Positions 1 to 10,540 of a stretch of DNA of 64,000 nucleotides are shown one piece after another. The translations under genes were made by a program, and so were the position numbers. Each line of letters starts with the position of its first letter. Position 1 is the stretch's first letter. Under the pieces are notes generated by a model. That model ran no database searches. It was not told where the DNA came from and worked only from the letters and a program-made list of their open reading frames with translations. Origin of the DNA: Callipepla californica brunnescens. Its lineage: Eukaryota; Chordata; Aves; Galliformes; Odontophoridae. The stretch is taken from assembly GCA_023055505.1 (NCBI GenBank), contig JALIRH010000006.1, positions 27,067,105 through 27,131,104 on the forward strand, written 5' to 3'.

Positions 1-1970
1 TATTACCTGGTTCATACAGTGAGAGAAGAAAAAAAACCACCTAATATCTGCCACAATAAGTGAAAATTAGCAGGGCCTGACATGAATGTAAATGCTAGCC
101 AGGTGGTGATTTAATGTCTATAAAATATTATAAACCCTCACATACCATGTGTTTTGTAACTGGGCACACAGTGGTTATTCAGAACAGAGGCAATATCCAC
201 ATCACAGTTTTGAAGTCAACTGCATTTCTTTCATCTAGGAGTAGCAACAGGTCAGACCGATTTTTGGCTTTTCTGTGTCATTTAAGGAAGAAGAGAGAAA
301 GAATTAGGCAGGACTACAAACAAATACATCACCCTACATTTTCAAGGAGGTCCTCAGCAAGTACAGACTTTCCAGGATTCAGGTCTTGCAGAGATCACAG
401 AGCTTCGAGAACTTTTTTTCCTAAGAAAGATACGCTGTTTGCACGTGTTTTCAACCCATTCATTCTTCCAAAAATTCCATGCTTGGCAAAACAGGAAGCT
501 GACTGCAGCTGTTCCCACAGGTCAATGGCTCTATGGCCCATGTACAGTAGGTGTGACCTAGGGCCAAGGTGGATGTCAGAGCAGCGGACTGCTTGCTAGA
601 GATCCCAGGAGGGAAGCATGACAAACCACACTGGCTGCTGAGCAGGGGATGCATCACAGTATGTGTGACACCTGTGTTCCACAGAGAAGTCCTGCCCTGG
701 AGCTCTCTGTCAGATGTGTTTGTCCCAGCACAGAGGAGGCTGTGAGGAGTGAGCAGCGCGTCACTGTGTGCAGCACAGTGAGCAACAGAACACTGCATTT
801 GGCAAGTGTTTTTCCTGTTCAGCTTTGTTCTTTCCTATGTAAATGGATAAGCAAATTAAGCTCCAATTCAGAGTGGCAGTATTTGGAGTACCCAAAGCAA
901 AGCAAACAGGCATGGCAGACAGCAACATTGGCTCTTACTGGCATTTTAAGTACCAATTTCTTACCAATTTGGAATTCCCTCCTATCTCAAGGATAGCATG
1001 TTTCCATTACTCATATCAAGACCTCACCCCCAGGGCTTTTCAGGAATTTAATTTTGTGAGTAGTTCACCTATTTGGAGAAAACTGGCAATAGCTACAGGC
1101 AAATAGGAGCAGCTTGCCAGCTCTGCCAGGGGCACGGCACTCACCTGGAGGCTCTGAGAAGGAAATGAGTTGCAGGAATTTGTTTGCAATAGGCAAGGTC
1201 TGCAGGGATAGGCAGCATCCTTGCCCCAGCATTACGTTAATGGAGAAGAAAAATCCTCAGCCTTGTTTCCTAACAAACAGATCTGATACTGAAATATGAC
1301 CATCGGAAAAAAAATCTCTGAAGGCTGCAGAGGAGGAGCAGACCATGGGGTTAAAAGCATGTGAGGAGCGTGCAGCAAGGGGCAGCAGCACAGAGGAAAA
1401 AGCTCCTGCAGATCTGAGCATCACAACTTCTTTCCTTAGTTTCAAATCTGACCACAGGCTCTTGCAACCGGAGTTAGGAAAGCAGCAGTGCTGATGCTCT
1501 GACACCTCGCTTGCACTCCTGAAAGTGTTCTCTTCACCTTTCCCTTTTGCCTTTGCTCAGCGTGTCCTTTCCGCTGCACTCCTCCACCCTCAAAATCTCA
1601 GAGGACGGCAAAACTGGGAGAGGTAAGAGCTGGCAGAGCAACGTGAGCTCATCTGGCCATGCTCAGCCCTCTTTTGATCAGCTGCCCAGGAGAATATTTA
1701 ATAAGATGTGCTCTTAAAAAAAAAGTAGGAGAAGAAGAAAGCTGCATAAGAAGACTGCAGATCTCAGGAGCAGCGCTCAGTGTGGAGCAACGTTAGCGGG
1801 CTCTGCTTTCCACACGCACAAGACACTGTGGGAAACACCCGAGCTACTGTGTAGATATCTACTGTTGTAGATATGAATCTCTACAGAGGCAAAGCTTTAA
1901 AAACCCATTATGCTGAAGCATTTCTCCCGCCACAACTCGCAAAAAAAAGCATCATCGCTTCCAACTTCAC
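1..1970. other. Intergenic, no gene seen
   Basis: Moderately AT-rich non-coding sequence 3' of SP8. Short open frames show no recognisable domain, codon bias or splice structure. No recognisable interspersed repeat. Confidence 0.6.
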
Positions 1971-1974
1971 TTTA

Positions 1975-2370
1975 GGCGGCACGTGTGAGTTTCTCAACAG
2001 CCAGCTGTCCCCCTCCCTGTTTCGTTGATCGCCACGTCACCCCCGCAGAGTCCGGGGGACACCTCCGCCCGCGGCAGCCGCTCTCACCGCGAGCACACAG
2101 CGTTACCCTCGAAGGAATCCAAGCACGGGAGGGCGGGAGAAGCGCAGCTCCGACGGAGCGGGGCGGGACGCGCTCGGCCCCCGGGGGTCACCGCGCCGGA
2201 GAGCGCACACCGGGGGGCGCTGTGAGCCCGCGGCACGGCCGCGCCCCGGGGACCCCGACGGCAAACCGTGTTCCGACGGCGCTTCCCGGCTCTGCCCGCG
2301 CTGTGCTCCGTCGAGCGGTGCCCGCCGCTCTTCCGCGGCAGCTGCAGCACTGCAAGCCCACAGCCCCGGA
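1975..2370. promoter_or_regulatory. Small isolated CpG-rich block
   Basis: A block of about 400 bases with dense CpG (many CGC/GCG/CCGG) stands out from AT-richer flanks on both sides, about 2.5 kb beyond the end of SP8. Overlapping open frames on both strands are composition artefacts. It could be an unmethylated island for a non-coding transcript or a Polycomb-bound element; no promoter motif decides this. Confidence 0.5.
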
Positions 2371-2722
2371 GCACTGCTCACCAACCGAGCAGTAAGGCAG
2401 ATTTCCTGGTTTGTTTCAAGCTCTACAATTGTGAAATGCAGTTACATCGTGTAGCGTGCTCCGGTAAAGCTCCGATCACTGGCATCTATTTCCCTAATAC
2501 CTTTGTGGAAAAGCAGCAGGTTGAAAACCACAGAACTGGAAATGCAGGAATTGTCCTCAATGACATAGGTTTTCTCCACGCAGGCTTCCCTGAGATGTGA
2601 CAATTTCTCCATCCACTCAAGCCCAAGACAACCAGCTACCTGGAAAAGTCACCACTCCAACAGTCAAAAACTTGGTGTTAAATCAGCTATGTGCTTTTCT
2701 CCACAGACATGCTGAGGATTTC

Positions 2723-2744
2723 ATATATATATATATATATATAT
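2723..2744. repeat. (AT)11 microsatellite
   Basis: Eleven perfect AT dinucleotides. Confidence 0.95.
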
Positions 2745-4322
2745 CTTCAGTACAATGAGCTGCAACAGAGCAAGCTCAAAAAGCAGACCCTGATTTACAC
2801 TAAGAAAGGTGAGGCTGTTCCCATACAGCAAAAGAGGTCCTCTTATCACACTTCGTGAGAGTGTGCACTGCCACACACCTGATCTGTTCACACCTTTTCG
2901 TGCCTCCTTCTTCCTGTATCTAAAGCAGAGGTCACGCAACTGAATGCAACTGGAGCATGGCAGGGTTTGGCAAGTGCGTACCTGTAAGCGTTTGGACTGA
3001 AAGATCAGTTGTGCTGCGTTCAGCACCTTCGCAGCTGGGAAGGGGCTGGAGCTGGATTGAGCACCACATTCACAAACTCAGGATGCGGTCTTTTACTTCT
3101 GGACTGGAGGCAAAGAAGAAGCCAGCAGCTCTTGGTCCCAGTTCAGGCTGGGAGTGGTGGGGAAGGCAGGGAGCAGGGAGGAAGTGATGCCGTGAATAGC
3201 TCAGGCTGTGTGAATCTCCCGTCACTGGCCTATTGAAAAGTTATATTGGAAAATGACAATGAAAAGGCAGAATCATGGGAAAACGGGATGCAAAATTCGA
3301 TAGACATTGCTACAAGCTTGAAGGGGAGAGACTTAAAAGGTCAGAGAGCAAACGGGAACGGCCACAATCACCGGCGGGCGGCTGGAAGGTACGGTGATGG
3401 ACGCCAGTTTGACCCACGGGTCAACAAACTGGTTTAACTCTACCTTCATCTGCACAGAGCCAGACAAGTTCCCGGCTCCTATCAAACAGCTCAATGCCCT
3501 TATCTGGAGGGGTTTAGTAAAAGGAAATCGACGACCAAAAGGGTCTATTCAGTCTTCAAGTGCTGGGTTTTGCTGCTGAAAGAAAGAAAAAATCTGTGTT
3601 CTTACAGATCCCAGAGCAACACAGCAGCTCCTTCCTGGGAAGGACGAGTTTTCACTGCCCCAAAACACAGAACTGGGCTCCCAGCTGGTGGCATTTGGTG
3701 GCCGTTTCTTCAGATGTTGGAGAAGCAGCACTGGGGCCATTTGTCTGTTTCCTTTTCATTTAGTGCCCATAAGGAATTAAAAAAGCATGTGACGCCTGTA
3801 ACAGTGCTGGTACATCGCTGCATTTCCGTGACATTAAATTAATAATAATAATAGTAAAGAAAGGAAAAAATGCAGAGCAAACTGTTGCTTTGCCTCCGTA
3901 GAAAACTTTGCAGGCCCCCGATGGCTGCATCTGTAATGACACGCATTCAGAATGCAGCTCAGAGAAACTGGAGCAGAGCAAATCCCGGTTCTGATGGACC
4001 TTCGAAGTCCCTCCCAAGCCCTACACCACGCACAGCTCCCAAGTCCCAAGTGTGCTGGAGCTGAGCAGCCCGCACGCTTTCGTTCTGTGTCCTGTTTCCG
4101 CAGGGCTATCACAGGAACGTGCACAAAAATCTCTCTTCTATGCCAATTCCTCATTCTAACCCCAATTTCTCGGTACGCCAATGGTGTGCAACATGAGGGG
4201 CACACCACACATCCCCCCCCAGTACGGTGCTAACATAGTGTTCTTGGGATTCACTGCCAAAATGCAAATGCAACACTTCCCCGACTGAGCAGGAGGCAGC
4301 AAGTTTAACCAGCCCCCAGCCT

Positions 4323-4334
4323 CCCCCCCCCCCC
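4323..4334. repeat. C12 homopolymer
   Basis: Uninterrupted run of twelve C; a likely site of sequencing or assembly length error. Confidence 0.9.
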
Positions 4335-4861
4335 AGAACACCGTTCTCAGCTCAGCTCTGGGGAGCACTTTTGCAGTGCTAGACACCCCAGCAGCCCCCG
4401 GGCCCACCACCTGTCCCCCTGGGGGTGCAGGAGTCACCACCCGGCGCAGCACAGTTCTGCCTGTGGCCATCCACGCCAAGTGCAGAGCCAACGAGCACTT
4501 ATTAAAGAAATAATTCTTGCTCATATTCCCACATCGCGTTGGCCTTTCTCAGTGTGAGAAACGATTCTAAAAATTTAAAAAGAAAAAGAGAGAAAAATAG
4601 AAAAGAAAAATCAAAGCCATGTCGATGCTTTTCCTTTAGTTTCCTATCCTAGCGCGCCAAGCAGAACGCCAGCGCACTCCTGGTGCTGCCCCAGCGGTGG
4701 CACAACCTACAGCGGGGTTCAGTTCGTTGCATTTCCCCTTTGGAAGAAACTCTCTGAGAGCTGCATGTGGCATAGGGCTCAGAGCATAGCGCTGCCCACG
4801 ACGGTGGAGTGAGAAAGAAGAAAAGCAAAGAGCTGGCTGGGATAGAATGTTTGCTCTGGAG

Positions 4862-4867
4862 TTTATT
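4862..4867 (-). terminator. SP8: Candidate SP8 poly(A) signal 3
   Basis: AATAAA on the minus strand, the farthest from the stop codon. Sequence beyond it loses the AT-rich 3' UTR character, which suits a final transcript end, but the downstream element is weaker (CTCTTTGCTTTTC). Confidence 0.35.
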
Positions 4868-5045
4868 AATACCATTTAAAATATTACAGATAAAAATCAA
4901 TTACATTTCATGCATTTAAAATGCAAATCTAAAATGTTCCAGCGAAGGGCTTTCCATTTCAATGTGAAATATCCAAATTATTTCAACATTACAATGAGAC
5001 AGTTAGTTTGCAGCAGGGCAAACCTCTAATGTGGCGTCGGGAGTG

Positions 5046-5051
5046 TTTATT
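5046..5051 (-). terminator. SP8: Candidate SP8 poly(A) signal 2
   Basis: AATAAA on the minus strand, followed within about 45 nt by a TGTCTCATTGT stretch that could act as a downstream element. It is one of three closely spaced candidates. Confidence 0.35.
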
Positions 5052-5118
5052 AACATTTATCAATATTATTTTCAGGAAATACACATAGGCCAACGTTAGT
5101 TCAGTTTCACTCGGACAG

Positions 5119-5124
5119 TTTATT
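5119..5124 (-). terminator. SP8: Candidate SP8 poly(A) signal 1
   Basis: AATAAA on the minus strand (TTTATT on plus). The following minus-strand sequence contains GTTGG and TGTGTA within about 45 nt, a plausible GU-rich downstream element, which makes this a good candidate of the three. Confidence 0.4.
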
Positions 5125-6305
5125 AATACATGGGTCGTGGCAAACCCACTTCAGGAACTAGAGGAGAACTCTCACTGTGACTATACCTGAACTGCCAGCA
5201 AATGCAAATAAGTACATGCTCCATTAAATTAAATGTCATTCAACATTTATCAAATATTGTTTGCTTAATTACAGTTGTATGCCTACCTAAATTAATATTC
5301 AAGCAAAACCTATATCCTGAAGTGCGCTCTGATGGACGCTTCAGGAAACGAGTCCAGAAATAAAACTGAGGAGAGCTGCGCTCGTAATGCTTTCTCGTGG
5401 CAGGAAAAGAAATATGAAAAAAAAATAATAATAAAATAAAATAAAAAACTTAAAAAACAAAAATGCTCGAGTGTACTTCAATATATTTCCAAATATTTAC
5501 TGGAAGTAATGTACAAGAAAAATACTATACAAAATCGTCTCCTGGACAACTGCACCTCACACCGATACGCTGGTGGAGTTATTGTTACTAATCTAGAACG
5601 ATTCCCCGTGGTACAAACCTAGAGGTTCTGATGTATTTTACAAATATTTCACTTTCCTCTCTTCCCCACCCCTCCCGCCCCCCGGCCTCCCTCTTTTTGG
5701 CATTCGAACCGCAGCTCCGCTCACAACCGACGGTGCTTCTTTCTTTGTACGGGCTTTAAAAATAGGGGACTCGAAACCTAACTATTGTCAGCGGGTTTCA
5801 CGATTCCCACTCAAGCGGGAATGATCCAAATGCGCCGGAAAGCGCAAAAACGTTCGGGGAGGTAAACGGCTGAAAGGAAATGAAAAAAGAAAAAGAGGGG
5901 GAGAGCACCGTGTCCCTGCGGTCTCCGGGAGCAGAAGGGCTTTTGGCAATCTCCGAGACGAGGGCGGTCCCGACGGGAGGGAGAACGGACGGCGGGCGCT
6001 GCTCTCGCAGCCCGGCACGGAGCCCCCGCCCGGGAAGCCCCCTCCGCCCGACCGCGGCCCCGGGGCGCCGCTCCCGGACGGAAGGGCTTCGGTTTCCAGC
6101 GGGAGAAACGCGGCTTTTCCCCCCGGTGCGACCCGACGGGGGGGTCCCTAAGGGACGGGGAGGGCAGGGGAGGCGGCCCCCGGCGGAGCTCCGCCGCCCG
6201 CCCGGTGCGCTGCGGTTGCGGTGCGGGGCCGGAGCGCGCTCCCCACGGGGCCGCGCGGGTACTTACGTGTCCGCGTCCCCTGCGCGGCGCTGCGCGGCGC
6301 CGCCG

Positions 6306-7515
6306 TCACTCGAGGCCGTTGCGGTGGCCGGGTTCGGGGGGAGGCAGCAGCTCCGGGGAGTGGCAGGGCGGGCTGCCGGCCGCGCTGTGCTCGCTGTCGG
6401 TGTCGCTGCCCTTCTTGCCGCCGGGGCCGGGCCCGGGGCCGCCGCCTCCGGGTCCCCCGGCGCCGCCGGGGCCGCTGTGGGTCTTGACGTGCTTGCTGAG
6501 GTGGTCGCTGCGCATGAAGCGCTTGTTGCAGACGGGACAGGCGAAGCGCTTCTCGCCCGTGTGGGTCCGCAGGTGCCGCTGCAGCTCGTCGGAGCGGGTG
6601 AAGCGCTTGCCGCAGAACAGCCAGTTGCAGACGAAGGGCCGCTCGCCCGTGTGCCAGCGCAGATGCGCCTTCAGGTGCGACGTCTTGCCGTACACCTTGC
6701 CGCAGCCCGGGATGTGGCAGCTGTGCAGCCCCTTGCGCCGCAGGCTGGCCCCCGCCGGCCCCAGCCGCTCGGCCTCCTGGCAGTTGGGGCAGTCGCACGT
6801 GGCGCGACCCGAGTAGCGGCGGGCGGAGGAGCGCGGCGAGGCGGCGAGCGGCGCGGCGGGGCCGCCGCCCAGCATGGAGCCCCCGGCGCCGGCCAGCGGC
6901 GAGGGGGCCGAGTCCGGGTAGGAGCCGGGCAGCACCGGCTTAAATCCGTCCATGAGGTGCTGCCCGGCGGGGCTGAGGAGGTGCGAGGAGGCGCCGCCGC
7001 CGAAGGCTGAGTGCCCGAGGCCCGAGTAATCCGAGTTGTAGCCGCCCAGCGGCGAGTGCAGCGAGGACTGGAGGCCGCCGGCCGCGGGGTGCAGCGAGCC
7101 GGGCAGCGCGGCCGCCCCGTTGGGGCTCTGCACGTCGATCCAGCCGGCGCCCACGTCCCACCAGCTGGAGGCGCCCGCCGAGCCCACCTCGCCGGCCGCC
7201 AGCCCCGGGTGCGAGGGCTTGAACCACGACTCGTAGGGGTGCGCCATGCCCACCCGCGGGTAGATGCCCTGCAGCCCCTCCACCGACGCGTGCACCTTGG
7301 AGATGAAGACGGGCTGGTGAGCCGCTTCCTGCCCCGCCGCCCCGCCGCCGCCTCCTCCCCCGCCGCCGCCGCCGCCTCCGGCGCTGCCCGGCGCCTGGAA
7401 CACGGAGTAGTCGTTGGCGAAGGGCGAGCTGGCGGCCGCCGCGCCGCTGGAGGTCAGCGAGAAGGCGCTGGAGCCCGGAGAACCGCCGCAACTGAAAGAG
7501 TCCGAGACGAGCGCG

Positions 7516-7549
<34 letters not shown>

Positions 7550-7784
7550 AGGAGCCGTTCCGCGCCGCGCCCGCCACGCCGAAGCCCGGGAGGCCGGAGC
7601 CCACGGCCCCGCAGCTGCCGGCCGAGGCCGAAGAGGAGGAGGAGGAGCGTTTCCAGGGGTGGAAGCCTTTGCCGAAGGAGGACGCGCTGTCCGAGAGGGC
7701 GGACGGCGAGGGACTGGGGCTGCCGATCTTGTTGCAGGTCGCGGCGAGCATGGCCAGCGGCGTGGAGCCAACCCGCGGTTCCTC
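6306..7784 (-). CDS. SP8: SP8 transcription factor, main coding exon
   Basis: SP8 is a nuclear Sp/KLF-family factor that binds GC/GT boxes; in vertebrates it is needed for limb-bud apical ectodermal ridge function and for forebrain patterning (established knowledge). This exon starts after acceptor AG (7786-7785) with [12 protein letters not shown] and ends NGLE-TGA at 6306-6308. Numbered with the upstream exon (499 aa), it shows the SP box ([11 protein letters not shown], about 14-24), a 12-Ala run (87-98), a 13-Gly run (143-155), the Buttonhead box CDCPNC (337-342), and three C2H2 fingers at 361-385, 391-415 and 421-443 joined by TGERP and TGEKR linkers. The basic and acidic tail [10 protein letters not shown] and the C-terminal GHRNGLE match SP8 as I know it. 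The finger residues [16 protein letters not shown] and RSDHLSKH are the GC-box reading set. SP9 is the nearest alternative, but the N-terminal and C-terminal sequences fit SP8. The length is close to mammalian SP8 (about 490-508 aa). The exon lies in a GC-rich CpG island, so long open frames on the other strand and in other frames are by-products. Confidence 0.96.
7749..7751 (-). other. SP8: Alternative SP8 start codon (short isoform)
   Basis: The ATG at 7751-7749 opens [10 protein letters not shown], the start of the 490-residue human SP8 isoform. It has G at -3 (GCCATG context) and would give a 481-residue product here. Which start is used depends on which 5' exon is spliced on; the sequence shows both are available. 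Confidence 0.7.
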
Positions 7785-8687
7785 CTGGGGGCACAGAGGG
7801 GACGGGAGCGTCCCGCCGGCGTCAGGCACCGAGAGCCACCGCCACCGCCATCCGCCCGCCCGCCGCCCCGGCCCGGCCCTGGCTCCCGCGGATCCGCCGC
7901 CGGTCCTCCTGCCCCGGGAGCTCGGGGGAAAGAGAGGGGGAAAAGTTGCTTCTGGTGCCGCAGCTTCGATATGGCTTAAAAGCTGCCACCAGCCCTGCGG
8001 CGGCTGCCTTCGTGCCGTTCCCTTTCCCGGGACCCAGCGCTTCCCGGTCCTCGGGGCAGATCGGGTGGTTCGTAAGTAGCCAAGCGCCGAGTTATCAAAT
8101 AAATAAATAAATAAAATTAAAACAAACAAACAAACAAAAACACCAAAAAAAAAAAAAGGCTTCCGTAAAGAGCCTCAAGGACCAACCGTAACTAAATATA
8201 TACATAAATGTAACATCTGTACCTCTGTACGTAAGCACAAGTTCAACGTACCTGCTGGACTCGGCGGGCTGTGTTATTTTAAAGGGAAATTAAAAGCCGC
8301 ACTCGGTTGCAAATTAGAAACTGCGCCCGACAGAAGCGGCCGTGCTGGGGTTTCCCTTCCAGCAGCCACATGTGCAGAGAAAGGCCGCGGTGCGGACACA
8401 GCGTGCAGCCCGGGCGCTGGGGGCTGTTCCTACAAATGCCCTTAAACCTTTTCCTGAGCGCTGCAAAGTGACTCTGCCCCTTTTCCCCCTCTCGCTCTTT
8501 CTTTTCTCCGAAACTCACTTGTACTTAAGTTAAAAAAAAAAAAAGAATGAAAGGAAAAAAAAAAAAAAGAAGGCTCAATAGAGGAGACTGATAGCCCCGG
8601 TCAAGACAGGGGTTATTTTAACCCCCTCCAATCGACAATAAAAAGAAACTAATTAAACCAGCAAGAGAAAAAAATCCTTAGACTCAC
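7785..8687 (-). other. SP8: SP8 intron 1 of the long isoform
   Basis: The intron runs from donor GTGAGT (8687 downwards) to an acceptor with a pyrimidine-rich tract ending CCCCCAG (7785). It is about 0.9 kb. It contains a low-complexity AAAT/AAAC run (8099-8158) and an A-rich tract (8531-8569). The reading frame of the main exon stays open back to an ATG at 8129 inside the intron, but that extension has no known SP8 counterpart and lies upstream of the acceptor. The first exon of the short isoform could lie here or further upstream; I cannot place it. Confidence 0.82.
8099..8158. repeat. (AAAT)n/(AAAC)n low-complexity run
   Basis: AAAT units pass into AAAC units and then a poly-A tract, inside the SP8 intron. 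Confidence 0.85.
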
Positions 8688-8708
8688 CCCTAGAAGTGAA
8701 GTTGCCAT
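8688..8708 (-). CDS. SP8: SP8 first coding exon (MATSLLG)
   Basis: On the minus strand, ATG at 8708-8706 opens the seven codons MATSLLG, and the exon ends with a GGG codon directly followed by GTGAGT, a consensus splice donor starting at 8687. The junction is phase 0 and joins MATSLLG to [11 protein letters not shown], which is the N-terminus of the long SP8 isoform. The ATG has G at -3 and G at +4, a strong vertebrate initiation context. The exon is far too short to be found by ORF length; it is supported by the exact isoform peptide and the splice sites at both ends of the intron. Confidence 0.88.
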
Positions 8709-8719
8709 CACACAAAAGT

Positions 8720-9410
8720 GCCCTCCTCTCAGAGGATCTTTTTTATATTGATAAATCAGAGGCAGTGTTTTTTTAGAGGTGTGCAATACAATGCTCAGTT
8801 CCGCCCATTCCACCACAATTGTAGCTCCCTCGCCGGCTTTGAAGTGCCGCTGAGCCTCCGCCAGCCAATCCCCGGCCCCGCCGCGCCGCTCGCCGACGTG
8901 ACTGCGTGAGGTCATCAGCGCCGTCGAGCACGGCCCGGTCCGGCTCGGCTCTGCCCGGTCCGGCGCGGCTCGGCTCGGTTCGACCCGGCTCGATCCGGTC
9001 CCGCGGCCGGAGAGGTTCGCCTCGCGTGGGGCCCCGACGGGGCGGACACCTCCCCCTCGCCCCGCAGCCCCGAGAAGGACGGCCTGAGCCGTCCTCGCGC
9101 GGGCTGGTTGGTCCCGGCCGCCCCTTCCCACCCCTTCGAGGTGTGCGCGGGGCTGCTTGGATCTGTTCGCGTTTCTGAACCGTCGCGGCGGTGGCAGAGC
9201 GCGGGAGCGTTGCCCCGCCGATCCCCCCGTCCCGTCCTCCCTCTCCCGTTTCCCTCGTCCGCATCTCCGGGCCAGGCTCCCAGCAACCTCCCCGCGACCG
9301 AGGTTGCCCCTGCCCGGCCCGGCCCGGCTGCTCCAGCAGCGAACCCCGCGGTGTGCTCTCATCGCGGGGGCAGTTTTTCCTTCCCCTCGAGCGGTTCCGA
9401 GGGGATATCG
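8720..9410 (-). promoter_or_regulatory. SP8: SP8 promoter and 5' UTR CpG island
   Basis: Sequence immediately upstream of the MATSLLG codon is CpG-dense from about 8.82 to 9.4 kb. Visible elements are a GC box (GGGCGG on minus, 8801-8806), a CCAAT box on plus (8865-8869), CRE-like ACGTGACTGCG and AGGTCA half-sites (8895-8914), and an A/T-rich TATAAAAAA stretch on minus (8747-8739). That TATA-like stretch is only 31 nt upstream of the ATG, so it cannot serve a transcript with a normal leader encoding the long isoform. Transcription start sites are not visible; a dispersed CpG-island start is most likely. Confidence 0.65.
8931..9005. repeat. Degenerate CGGCT/CCGGT tandem repeat
   Basis: About 75 bases built from variants of CGGCTCGGCT and CCCGGTCCGG with roughly 5 and 10 bp periodicity, inside the SP8 promoter CpG island. 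Confidence 0.65.
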
Positions 9411-9479
9411 ACTGTACATCATATCTATTGATCGGGGGGTACCGTACATTATCATACTTCGAAGCAAGAGCCAAGTAAA

Positions 9480-10540
9480 TTAATGAACTGCTTTCTTTCT
9501 CTGAAGGCTGACGGTTACCATAAATGTCGCGTTTCTCTCTGACTGATTTTCGCCTGTTGAGAAGGCGTGACAGGGCCAGCCCAGGAGGAGGAAGGGGTGG
9601 GGGAAGGAGGGAACTCCGTTTAACAAATAAAAAAGAATTAACTTCATTGCTTTGGTCTCCTTCTATAATGATATTCATTTTACAGACCTAATGCACACTT
9701 GTTTAAATTTCGGGTTTAATTTAATCAATACTATCACCCGCAAAGGGGGGAAGAACATTTCCCGGGGATACTCCCTTGCATGAATGCTTATTAACTTTTT
9801 ACCTCCGCTTCCTTTATCTGCTGGAGGTGGGGAGGAACTATTAAGACATAGATCAGAAAGCGTAAGAGCAAAACAAGCATCGCGAGCGTTACATTTTAGA
9901 GGCACAGAAAATCCCATTTTGCGGCGTGCCGGGTTCCGTATAGAGACCGACACGCGTCCCTTTCAGCCCCGGAGCGCTCAGGGACGGCTCTGCTGATGGA
10001 TCTCCTGAGCAGAGCCGCTCCGGCTGGCTCTTCCCTTCGGCTCCGCACTCTGCCCGCACGCTGCCGGCCGGAGGGGACGTGCCCTCGCTCGGGCTTTTTA
10101 ACGCTTGCTTTCAGGCTCGTTCCGGCTTTTTAATTTAGGGCTGAAAGTTGCGGATTTTCAGCGCGCTTTTCCTTTAAAAGCGCCGCGCTGGAAATCGTGA
10201 AAAAAAAAAAAAACAACTCAGTGCGAAAATAGTCGTGGGAGTTTGTACGAGGGAGCTCAGCACAGAGGGAGGAAAAAGGCAAATCCATCAGAACTGGACG
10301 GAAATCACAGCAGTGCTGTCATTCTCCTGCCGCTCCGAGTTTCGCTGAGACTGGGAAGGCGGCAGACGCTGAACTTTGTGAGCGGTGAGCCGCTCCGCCG
10401 CCTTCCCCCTGTGCGTCCGTCGCTGCCGGGCACAGCATTTAAGCAAGCCTAGGGTTTGGTTTGTATCGCCTTATTGACCACCGCACTGAAGGGTGCAGTC
10501 CGTCAGCTTCGCGAAGGAGGGGGCAGCCAACAAGCAGAGG
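9480..10540. other. SP8 upstream flank, no gene seen
   Basis: Mixed sequence: AT-rich at 9480-9920, CpG-rich at about 9930-10430. No coding potential recognised. Likely promoter-proximal regulatory sequence by position. Confidence 0.5.

Larger units (their letters stand above)
2371..4850. other. Intergenic, no gene seen
   Basis: Non-coding sequence between the small CpG block and the SP8 3' UTR. It holds an (AT)n microsatellite at 2723-2744, an ATA-rich run near 3840-3852 and a C12 run at 4323-4334. Short open frames have no recognisable product. Confidence 0.55.
4862..6305 (-). other. SP8: SP8 3' UTR (extent approximate)
   Basis: Downstream of the stop codon the first 400 bases are GC-rich. 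From about 5.8 kb to 4.86 kb the sequence becomes AT-rich, with ATTTA and TAATT-like stretches typical of long vertebrate 3' UTRs. No other gene intervenes. The leftmost of three minus-strand AATAAA signals is used as the provisional end. The true cleavage site is not determinable from sequence alone. Confidence 0.55.
5890..8090. other. CpG island over SP8 coding region
   Basis: CpG-rich sequence covers the whole main exon, the last part of the intron and the proximal 3' UTR. It produces long spurious open frames in all six frames. CpG-dense coding exons are usual for Polycomb-regulated developmental factors such as SP8. Confidence 0.8.

Noticed and set aside
6148..7794. Other minus-strand frames (216, 284 and 105 codons) inside the SP8 exon
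   Set aside because: Out-of-frame shadows rich in Arg/Gly/Ala/Pro from GC-rich DNA.
5880..7979. Long plus-strand open frames (376, 322 and 203 codons) antisense to SP8
   Set aside because: They arise from the high GC of the SP8 exon, where stop codons are rare in every frame; no domain, and the minus-strand frame is the recognised gene.
7785..8129. In-frame extension of the SP8 main exon to an ATG at 8129
   Set aside because: It lies in the intron upstream of a good acceptor, includes AT-rich low-complexity sequence and matches no SP8 isoform.
8739..8747. TATA box for the SP8 long isoform
   Set aside because: TATAAAAAA sits only 31 nt upstream of the ATG, so it would start transcription at the start codon itself.
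8773..9678. 301-codon minus-strand open frame upstream of SP8
   Set aside because: Runs through the CpG-island promoter and a degenerate tandem repeat; low-complexity Arg/Gly/Pro product with no recognisable domain.
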